Below are positions 56,061 through 64,000 of a stretch of DNA of 64,000 nt, piece after piece; the stretch's first letter is position 1; each line of letters opens with the position of its first letter. A program made the translations under genes and the position numbers. The notes under the pieces were generated by a model that did not search any database, was not told where the DNA came from, and saw nothing but the letters and a program-made list of their open reading frames with translations. The DNA is from Haematobia irritans (taxonomy: Eukaryota > Arthropoda > Insecta > Diptera > Muscidae): the NCBI RefSeq assembly GCF_050003625.1, contig NC_134397.1:220968537-221032536 (forward strand). Reading direction: 5' to 3'.

Positions 56061-58220
56061 CACTGTTAGAAAAATATGTTTTTCATATGTTCCGATATAA
56101 ACAAAATGTGTTTCGGGCACAACTTTAAAACACAATATATTTAAGTGCAAACATGTAATGTTCCTAAACTAACACTAACTGTTTGGGACATCTATGTTAA
56201 TATGTTACAATATATTATGTTTGTGGCATGAATGTTTCATAAAAATCATATGTGTGAATGCAAACACATAGACCAATTAATTTATAAAGACATCTCAATT
56301 GACTTTGCAGCGCTGTAGTTTGTCTGCACACCGTAGATGGCTCTTTTTCGTCTGCAATTGAGGGATTTTTTAATTTGGCTTTAATTATTTTTCTTTCCTT
56401 TGTTCTCTCGTTGAAACACCAAATATTGTGAAAGTTTATAAAATAGTATTCATCCACACCTTTTTTGTAATGCAAATTGACTAATTTATACGGTTATTCT
56501 CGTTTTCCAAAAAGAAATTGAGTCACTTGACTGCGCAATTGAGTGGAATGACTGCGCACTGCAAATAAACAAACCCATGGTGAATTATCAAGGTATGTCC
56601 CTATATTTTCTTGGTCTATGGCAAACATATATAACATTACAAATTTCGACTAAACATACATATGTTGTGATATTTTATTCAAAGCGACAGAGAGAGTATA
56701 GAGAAAAAAATAGAGATGGAAACCGGGAGAGTTGACGAAAGATATCAACATAACAGCGAAAGAATCAAACGAGAACAATTTCTGTGAAACCGCTTGTATG
56801 TTGTTTCGGAAAATTGTTTTATGATAAGGCCAAAAATTTGATATGTTTAAGTCTAAATATTATTTAATTTGAATAAAGAGAATAGACATTCGGAACCAAG
56901 AGAATAGACATTTGAAAAACATACAGCATATGTTTTCGCCTTGAGAGCACCATTTTATGTATGTGTGGACATGTGTTTTGTTTATCATTTTGGCATTATG
57001 GGCACAATTTTTTTCTTGGTTCATTAAAAGAAATTAAGGGTCTTCATAAAAATAACGAAAGGGCACTATACTCTTTTTAGAGTTGGGACAGTAAAATGAA
57101 ATAAGGAGGAAATAGTGAAAAATTACACAGTAAAATGTATAAAAACAAAGTTTAGTTCCTCTTTATTAATAAGTAGTCCACGAGGAGTTGACGGACACCT
57201 TCAAATATAAAAGCGGGCATTAAATTCAATTTTTGCATCTAAAACAATTTAAAAAGTTTATTTTCTTTAATATGAATTATTAAAGAAAAATAAAAGGCAT
57301 TTTATAGCGACGGTGTTAAATGCTAGTAAAAAACTGTTCACGCCTAACTAAATTTATGTTTATATTGTAAAATTATTTATGTATGTTTATACTCGACTCC
57401 ACGTTCTTCTTTTGTTAGAGTTTTTGAATTCCTTCCAAATTTTAAAGTTTTGTACCAAAACCAGTTTTTTGTTACAAAATTGTTATTTTTGCAATAAAAC
57501 AATAATATTTTATCCAAAAATCAGTCAATTTCGTTATATCAAGCACTGTTACTGACTATAAATCTTTAATAACCAACATTTCGAAGTTTCATTATAAAAA
57601 TTTAATATAGTATAAATATAAATGTGTAAATTAAAAATAAAAAAAAGTGTTCGGTCGGAGCAGGGATTGAACCCATGACCCTTTGCATGCAAAGCAGACA
57701 TGCTAACCACTGCTCCACGTGGCAAACAAATGTATGTTTCTGTTAAATAATGTTATGTTTGCATGGGCTCGTGGGCGCTGCAAACTATGCTATATAAATG
57801 TAATTTATAACGATAATTATCTCCTGGTGACTATAACAGCTACGTAATCCAGTGGATAGTGTGTTGGCTTACAAACTGTATGGTGCTCGGTTCGATACTC
57901 CGTGCAGGCGAAAGGTAAAATTTAAAAAATTTATAAAAGTGAATAATTTCTTCAACATTATTTGTATTACAGAAAAAGGTGCCAAGAACTAAAATATTTC
58001 GTGGATGTGAAAATTACGAGTATGTTAGGCATTGAGCAGAATCGTCTTTGGGAAAAATTCTTCCAAGCATATAATACTTTTGGACTCAAAATGCTTCCAA
58101 ACATATAATATGTTCACATAAAACAAACATATTAATGTGTCGGCAGTATCCAATAATATATGTGCTTCCTGCAAAATATGTTTGGAACATATGTTAAAGA
58201 AGCGATTTTTTTTGAGGGTG
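56061..58220 (+). mobile_element. 2,160-bp element with divergent tRNA-like pair, copy B
   Basis: Same start (CACTGTTAGAAAAATATG) and end (TTTTTTTTGAGGGTG) as 39711..41508, with a TA at the right flank. It is longer because of the 354-bp insertion at 56267. tRNA-like units lie at 57652-57723 (minus) and 57838-57909 (plus). The B-box of the plus unit has one change, GGTTCGATACTC. Confidence 0.75.
56267..56620. mobile_element. 354-bp inverted-repeat element with 7-bp target duplication
   Basis: The ends CATAGACCAA and TTGGTCTATG are perfect 10-bp inverted repeats, extending imperfectly to about 27 bp (GACAT at both inner ends). GCAAACA occurs on each side (56260-56266 and 56621-56627), and the empty site in the sister copy near 39917 has a single CAAACATATA. 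The interior has AATTGA and GACTGCGCA words and no gene. The superfamily is not clear. Confidence 0.75.
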
Positions 58221-58259
58221 TAGGTGCATATCGGGCGAAAGATATATATGGGAGTTAAG

Positions 58260-58549
58260 GAAAAAACAATGAACAATGAAAAAACACCAGGAAGAAAACT
58301 GTTGGTTAATTTTTTAATTTAATTTATATTAACTAAACAGTATTACAAACGCTGACAAATTTAAAGAAATAATGAACTATTTTGTGGGAAATACAAATTT
58401 AGTAAATCTTTATGCTTAATTTGTGTTTTTCCCGTTTTTTAGTTCCTTTAACAAATATACGCAAAAAATTATTAGAGTAAAGGAAATTCTCTCCAAAATG
58501 AAGTTAAATTGGCTTTAGTGAAATAGAGAGTTCACTTTTTTTTGAGTGT
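58260..58549. repeat. Truncated MITE (GTTCACTTTTTTTTGAGTG end)
   Basis: Internally deleted relative of 12139..12654: ACCAGGAAGAAAA near the left, AATGAACTATTTTGTGG in the middle, and the characteristic right end followed by TA. Confidence 0.6.
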
Positions 58550-58704
58550 AATTCTGACCCAAAACACATACCAGTGCCAAATTTGAAGTCGATTGGATTG
58601 AAACTGCGGCCTACTCTTTGATTACAAAAATATGTTGACAGACAAACGGACATAGATAGATCGACTCAGGGTCCCACACTGAGCATTTTGCCAAAGACAA
58701 CATG

Positions 58705-59848
58705 AGTCCTTCCTAACACCGTCTTCTAAATTGCAAGGTAGTCCAAACGTGGTATATACTAAACTAAAAAAGGCCGATTAAATACATATATAACTAAGAT
58801 TGACAAATAACATTTTGACAAAAGTTTCTATAGAAATAAAATTTTGACAACATTTTCTATAGAAATAAAATTTGGACAACATTTTCTATAGAAGTAAAAT
58901 TTTGACAAAATTTTCTATAGAAATAAAATTTTGACAAAATTTTCTATAGAAATAAAATTTTGACAAAATTTTCTATAGAAATAAAATTTTAACAAAATTT
59001 TCTATAGAAATAAAGTTTTGACAAAATTTTTATAGAAATAATTTTGGAAAAATTTTCTATAGAAATAAAATTTGACAAAATTTTCTATACGAATAAAATT
59101 TTGACAAAATTTTCTATAGAAATAAAAATTTGGTAGATTATTTTTGGCTCGAGTGGCAACCATGATTATGAACCGATATGGACCAATTTTTGTGTGATTG
59201 GGGATCGGCTATATATAACTATAGACCGATATGGACCAATTTTGGCATGGTTGTTAGCGGCCATATACTAACACCATGTTCCAAATTTCAACCGGATCGG
59301 ATGAATTTTGCTCCTCCAAGAGGCTACGGAGGACAAATCTGGGGATCGGTTTATATGGGGGCTATATATAATTATGAACTGATATGGACCAATTTTTGCA
59401 TGGTTGTTAGAGACCATATACTAACACCACGTACCAAATTTCAACCGGATCGGATGAAATTAGCTTCTCTAAGAGGCTCCGGAGGTCAAATCTGCGGATC
59501 GGTTTATATGGGGGCTATACGTAAAAGTGGACCGATATGGCCCATTTGCAATTCCATCCGACCTACATCAATAACACCAATGTGGTATCACAATGGACTG
59601 AATAGTCTAAGTGAGCCTGAAACATCGGGCTGCCACCTAACCTAACCTACATCAATAACAACTACTTGTGCCAAGTTTCGTTCGGAAGTTAGCGTGATTT
59701 CAACGGACGGACGGACATGCTTAGATCGACTCAGAATTTCACCACGACCCAGAATATCTATACTTTATGGGGTCTTAGAGCAATATTTCGACGTGTTACA
59801 AACGGAATGACAATGTTAATATAACCCCCATCCTATGGTGTAGGGTAT
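58705..59848 (+). mobile_element. Helentron-like family B element, copy 5
   Basis: The head is worn. A minisatellite array of about 29-bp units covers 58795-59135, then two to three monomers, then the tail with GGACGGACGGACATGC and hairpin CCCCCATCC...GGTGTAGGGTATAA. A 69-bp SINE piece interrupts it at 59577. Confidence 0.68.
59577..59645 (+). mobile_element. 5'-truncated SINE (69 bp) with 15-bp target duplication
   Basis: The last part of the SINE (GACTGAATAGTCTAAGTGAG ... GGGCTGCCA) plus the tail CCTAACCTAA is inserted in Helentron B. CCTACATCAATAACA occurs on both sides (59562-59576 and 59646-59660), and unoccupied copies show it once. A 5' truncation with an exact duplication is the hallmark of target-primed reverse transcription. 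Confidence 0.88.
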
Positions 59849-60060
59849 AATGAACTAGTTTGTAAGAAATACGAATTTAGTAAATCTTTATGCTTCATTT
59901 GTGTATATTTTTTCCGTTTTTTTAGTTTATTAAACTGACCTATGCAAAAAAAATATAAGACTACAGGAAACTTTCTCCAAACATAATAATTTCATGAACT
60001 AAAATAAAGTTAAATTGGCTTTAGTGAAATAGAGGGTTAACTTTTTTTGAGTGTACCCCG
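59849..60060. repeat. Truncated MITE next to Helentron B5
   Basis: AATGAACTAGTTTGTAAGAA ATACG to GGTTAACTTTTTTTGAGTG is the right part of the 12139-type MITE. Confidence 0.55.
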
Positions 60061-60637
60061 TGACAAGTAATCAAACAAGTATTTACGTTGTAGGCAGATA
60101 TTTTGCACTGTCATTGTAACTATAATTATAGTGATCAAAAAACCGGATTTTTCGAAAAAGAACCCGCTGTTTTAGTAATTGTTTTCCTGAAAAAGCAAAC
60201 AATCTGATAGTTTAGAACAATACACTTACAGCTGAATAGGCACTAGCTTGCTTAAATTTTCTGCTGATCCGATTTATTTGATTGATTTAAGCATGTTCGC
60301 AATAACAATACTTAACTAATACTACGACTAGTCACCTGGACTAACTATTAGTTTAATTATACAAATTATAAATTCACTCGGGTAATAAACTAAGCACAAA
60401 ACAGTCGCATAGTACACATTGGTCCTCCAAAAATTGTAAATTTGCAGTAAACAAATTGCACTTTTTAAAATATGAGTAATTTACATTTTAATTAAAATAT
60501 TTGTTTAATTAAGCGGACCATGACATTTGTATACACTAAACCTATATGATAATTTGGATAGCAAAAATAGTTGTCCTGGTCCCCAAAATCCCAAGTCCTA
60601 AAGTTCAAAGAAATGGTAGACCTCATAAAGCTTAATA
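60061..60637. other. Low-copy stretch upstream of the P450 exons, no gene seen
   Basis: About 580 bp with no repeat match that I noticed. I searched it on the minus strand for a P450 membrane-anchor exon (hydrophobic start, proline-rich hinge) and found none. It may still be intron or promoter DNA of the P450. Confidence 0.35.
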
Positions 60638-60977
60638 CACTAAAAAAAGTTTATTTAAATCCAAAGTTTCGGCTTCTTTAAAATAAAGACTGTTTTTGGG
60701 GGGTTATCTGCCTTTAAATTTAGGCTCTATAAAATTAACATTATAACACAGAACTGATCTCTCAAAATGTCACTTTCTTTTTGCATATATCTCCAAACTA
60801 TAACAGATACTTCAATGTAAAAAATATTTTCTTAATTTCAAAAAACAAAAAAACTTTAAACTAAAAATGCCAAATCCTTAATATATCGTAAGTCTTATGC
60901 CAGGGCAAATATTTGACAGAAATCGAATCCGTTGCCATAGCCAAACCAGCAAACATTTTGAGCTCATATTGGATATA
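60638..60977. repeat. MITE remnant (CACTAAAAAAAG start), left side of the Himar1 copy 2 site
   Basis: Starts after TA with CACTAAAAAAAGTTTATTTA, like 18808. Its last 170 bp (from about 60810) are repeated on the right side of the Himar1 insertion at 62617-62800. Confidence 0.55.
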
Positions 60978-61028
60978 ACAGGTTGGCTGATAAGTTCCCG
61001 GTCTAACTAAGAAAAACACATTTTTTTG

Positions 61029-62433
61029 TCAAAATTCGTTTTTATTATTCAACATAGTTCCCTTCAAGAGCGATACAACGATTATAACGACCTTCCAATT
61101 TTTTGATACCATTTTGGTAGTACTCCTTCGGTAGGCCTCAGTTTCGGCGATCACCTCTTCATTGCAGCCAAATTTTTTCCCTGCGAGCATCCTTTTGAGG
61201 TCTGAGAACAAGAAAAAGTCGCTGGGGCCAGATCTGGAGAATACGGTGGGTGGGGAAGCAATTCGAAGCCCAATTCGTGAATTTTTGCCATCGTTCTCAA
61301 TGACTTGTGGCACGGTGCGTTGTCTTGGTGGAACAACACTTTTTTCTTCTTCATATGGGGCCGTTTTGCCGCGATTTCGACCTTCAAACGCCATATAATA
61401 GTCACTGTTGATGGTTTTTCCCTTCTCAAGATAATCGATACAAATTATTCCATGCGCATCCCAAAAAACAGAGGCCATTACTTTGCCAGCGAACTTTTGA
61501 GCCTTTCCACGCTTCGTAGACGGTTCACCGGTCGCTGTCCACTCAGCCGACTGTCGATTGGACTCAGGAGTGTAGCGATGGAGCCATGTTTCATCGATTT
61601 TCACATATCGACGGAAAACTCGGGTGTATTACGAGTTAACAGCTGCAAACACCGCTCAGAATCATCAACACGTTGTTGTTTTTGGTCGCGCGGCACCCAT
61701 TTTGCACAGAGCTTCCGCATATCCAAATATTGATGAATGATATGACCAGCACGTTCCTATGATATCTTTAAGGCCTCTGCTAGGTTAGGTTAGGTTAGGT
61801 TAGGTTAGGTGGCAGCCCGATGTATCAGGCTCACTTAGACTATTCAGTCCATTGTGATACCACCTTGATGAACTTCTCTCTTATCACTGAGTGCTGCCCG
61901 ATTCCATGTTAAGCTCAATGACAAGGGACCTCCTTTTTATAGCCGAGTCCGAACGGCGTTCCACATTGCAGTGAAACCACTTAGAGAAGCTTTGAAACCC
62001 TCAGAAATGTCACCAGCATTACTGAGGTGGGATAATCCACCGCTGAAAAACTTTTTGGTGTTCGGTCGAAGCAGGAATCGAACCCACAACCTTGTGTATG
62101 CAAGGCGGGCATGCTAACCATTGCACCACGGTGGTTCCCCTCTGCCTCTGCTATCTCGATCAACTTCATTTTACGGTCATTCAAAATCATTTTGTGGATT
62201 TTTTTGATGTTTTCGTCGGTAACCACCTCTTTCGTGCGTCCACTGCGTTCACCGTCCTCCGTGCTCATTTCACCACGCTTGAATTTTGCATACCAATCAA
62301 TTAGTGTTGATTTCCCTGGGGCAGAGTCCGGAAACTCATTATCAAGCCAAGTTTTTGCTTCCACCGTATTTTTCCCTTCAGAAAACAGTATTTTATCAAA
62401 AACACGAAATTCCTTTTTTTCCATTTTTTTCAC
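61029..62433 (-). pseudogene. Himar1 transposase, frameshifted and interrupted
   Basis: The N-terminal part (62433 down to about 62150) reads MEKKEFRV and DWYAKFKRGEMSTEDGERSG. The SINE then interrupts at IEIAEA. The catalytic part is spread over two frames: IDETWLHRYTPES with the first Asp, VLFHQDNAPCHKS with the second, and PSDFFLFSDLKRM with the third, which copy 1 lacks. At least two frameshifts occur between 61150 and 61430. It cannot make enzyme. Confidence 0.9.
61782..62143 (-). mobile_element. tRNA-derived SINE, full length, copy 2, inside Himar1
   Basis: Tail (CCTAA)n on the minus strand, six to seven units, at 61782-61810. The body matches the copy at 18881. The tRNA-like head at about 62060-62140 has B-box GGGTTCGATTCC and A-box-like TGGTGCAATGGTTAGCATG. 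GCCTCTGCT is repeated on each side (61773-61781 and 62144-62152), while Himar1 copy 1 shows GCCTCTGCTATCTCGATC once. The nesting shows that the SINE moved after this Himar1 landed. Confidence 0.9.
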
Positions 62434-62602
62434 AATAACAAAAGTTGCTTCACAAAAGACGCTCTATCTCACAAACTAATTGACTTACAAACGTCAAATT
62501 TTGACACGAATCATTTGAAGGTTGGTACTATATAAAAATAATATGCATTTAATACTAGCGACGTCATCTATGTGTCAGACCGGGGACTTATCAGCCAACC
62601 GT

Positions 62603-62948
62603 TATATCTTAAAACTATACTTCAATGTAAAAAATATTTTCTTAATTTAAAAAAAAAAAAAACTTTAAACCAAAAATGCCAAATCCTTAATATAAGTCTT
62701 ATGCCAAGGTCACACTGGGCAAATATTTGACAGAAATCGAAAAAGAATCCATTGCCATAGCCAAACCAGCAAACATTTTGTGCTCATATTGGATATATAA
62801 CATCATGGCAGGGTTATTTTCCAAAAACCGTATCCAGATGTTTGGATAATTGTTCTGGAAAAATGTTTGACACTCATTTTGGTCAAATATTTGACTAGTG
62901 TGACCATAACCTTAGGCTATATATGAAGCTTTTTTATCTTTAATCCAA
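62603..62948. repeat. Right-side duplicate flank and a 198-bp foldback element
   Basis: 62617-62800 repeats the left flank of the Himar1 site. Within it, 62708-62905 forms an inverted repeat: GGTCACACTGGGCAAATATTTGAC at one end against CAAATATTTGACTAGTGTGACC at the other (about 24 bp), with a non-coding interior. Confidence 0.6.
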
Positions 62949-63510
62949 CACAGAAAAAAATATTTCCAATTAAAAAGTTGATTGAAGTTGATTTTTTTTT
63001 TTCAATTAATAATTTAATTGATACAATTGACTTTTTAATCAAGATAGAAACCTTAAGTTAATTAAGTCAAGGATTGAAAATGTTTAAATTTTTAATTAAA
63101 AAAATAATTGATTCAATTAACATTTTAATCAAACTCGGAAGACTAAGTCGGTAAAAGAGAGATGAATTTTTTTTAATTTTTAAATAGAAAATTATTTCAA
63201 AATATATTTGTTTTAATCAAACTAAAAACACAAAGTCAGATTAGAAAGTATTTGAAAATAGTTACCATTTCAAATCAAAAAATTAATTGAGTTTTGCAAG
63301 CAAAATCAATTAAATTTTTAATTGAATCAATCAAAAAATTAATTGAAATTTTCAAATTAAATTAAATAATTTTTTAATCAAATATTTTTTTAATTTTCAA
63401 TTAAAACCGTGATTAATACTATCATTTTCGTGACTGAAGACATTTCAATAAAAAAAAATTATTGGATCAATTAATTTCGTGATTGCATCAGAAAAAAAAT
63501 TTTTGTGTTA
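62949..63510. repeat. AATTGATTCAATTAA repeat (MITE-like)
   Basis: Between CACAGAAAAAAATATTTCC and AAAAAATTTTTGTGTT the sequence is almost all AATTAAAA/TCAATTAA words, self-complementary over its length, and similar to 31472 and 1-500. No coding content. Confidence 0.55.
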
Positions 63511-63870
63511 AAAATTCAATATATCAGTTAATTTAAAGATTTTGTCTTCAAATCAAGAATGGTTTTCTTTACTTTAAGGAAAATTTGCCTTACTTCAAAG
63601 ACATGCGACTTTGACAGAGGGGCGTAAGTTTCAAAGATTTGTGTCCTAAACTTAAAGAAGGAAATTTTTTTTATCAAAGATTATAAACTTTCTTTTAATA
63701 AACATTTCTTTATTTTAAAGTTAAAATTTATTATTTATTTGGCAATTGTCCACAGTCAAATGCAATTTTCCTTATTCCAAGTATGTCTCAAAATATTTTT
63801 GAACTAAATGTAGAGTAGAAGTATTGTACTTTGTACGAGGTAGTTCAGTGAGAAAAATGAACCAAACGAT
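63511..63870. other. MITE interior remnant and low-copy DNA, no gene seen
   Basis: 63530-63720 (AAGGAAAATTTGCCTTACTT, AGATTATAAACTTTC) matches the interior of the 32201-type MITE. 63760-63870 is low-copy; a minus-strand open frame there has no known domain. Confidence 0.4.
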
Positions 63871-63872
63871 AC

Positions 63873-64000
63873 ACTGAAAAAAAGCATACTCGGTTCCAAA
63901 GATTTTGTCTTTACTGTAAAAATTTGGTATTGATTCCGAGCCAAAGAAGCGAAGAATACAAGTAAGGACACAAGACACAATTCTCTTTTAAATTTAGGTT
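63873..64000. mobile_element. MITE (CACTGAAAAAAAGCATAC) cut by the window edge
   Basis: After GATA it begins CACTGAAAAAAAGCATACTC and continues with GGTTCCAAAGATTTTGTC, the reverse of the right half of the copy at 25883..26519. The remainder lies beyond 64000. Confidence 0.6.

Larger units (their letters stand above)
60978..62602 (-). mobile_element. Himar1-type mariner, copy 2, split by a SINE
   Basis: The ends ACAGGTTGGCTGATAAGTTC and GGGACTTATCAGCCAACCGT are flanked by TA (60976-60977 and 62603-62604). Removing the SINE and its duplicated target leaves about 1,254 bp, close to the usual Himar1 length of just under 1.3 kb. The transposase is broken. Confidence 0.92.

Noticed and set aside
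61781..61812. Telomeric DNA (TTAGG)n
   Set aside because: Only six to seven units, attached to a SINE body with a target duplication; it is the SINE tail, not a chromosome end.
63772..63978. Missing P450 N-terminal exon
   Set aside because: The frame has no membrane anchor, proline hinge or fitting donor, and its first part comes from a MITE.

Overview
This window looks like nuclear DNA of a muscid (calyptrate) fly, with the horn fly Haematobia irritans or a close relative as the best guess. The reasons are: intron-split genes of insect families; a mariner copy whose translated transposase closely matches Himar1, the element first reconstructed from H. irritans; and abundant DINE-1-like repeats whose core resembles the Drosophila mini-me/DINE-1 core. 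I saw no bacterial-type operons, real tRNA or rRNA genes, or CRISPR arrays.

Host genes occupy only about 3 kb and all lie on the minus strand. (1) 955..1030 is the first coding exon of a fatty acyl-CoA reductase (FAR-B); the rest lies left of the window. (2) 23569..43347 is a complete eight-exon FAR gene (FAR-A): 1,482 coding bases, 493 residues, with all splice phases consistent. Its 9.4-kb first intron and several other introns are packed with transposons. FAR-A and FAR-B are a head-to-tail tandem pair with the same first-exon design. (3) 53543..55013 holds the last three exons of a cytochrome P450 of CYP9 type. The membrane-anchor exon was not found up to 64000 and is either beyond the window or lost.

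The rest is mostly mobile DNA. Three families of Helentron/DINE-1-like elements (called A, B and C here) make up the bulk. They end in TATACCC...GGGTATAA hairpins, carry (GACG/GACA)n microsatellites and contain tandem 153-bp monomers. Inserted in them are TA-target MITEs, several with tRNA-like sequences; a tRNA-derived SINE with a (CCTAA)n tail; two Himar1 copies; DD41D, DD37E and Tc3-like transposon relics; a 5'-truncated LINE of 3.4 kb; LINE and Penelope fragments; a hAT-like element; and an unassigned 354-bp inverted-repeat element.

Layout: 1-1030 repeats and FAR-B exon 1; 1670-12000 Helentrons C, A, A, C with a Tc3-like relic; 12139-13735 a MITE and low-copy DNA; 13736-22823 Helentrons A, B, A with a hAT-like element, Penelope fragment and SINE; 23569-43347 FAR-A with its transposon-filled introns; 43348-49943 MITEs, Helentron C3, CACGA-rich repeat and Helentron A6; 49944-53311 LINE; 53543-55013 P450; 55156-64000 nested MITEs, Helentron B5 and Himar1 copy 2 split by a SINE.

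Biologically, the FARs would reduce fatty acyl-CoAs to fatty alcohols (cuticular lipids, waxes, pheromone precursors) and the P450 would oxidise xenobiotics or endogenous lipophiles. Nothing in the sequence shows that they act in one pathway.
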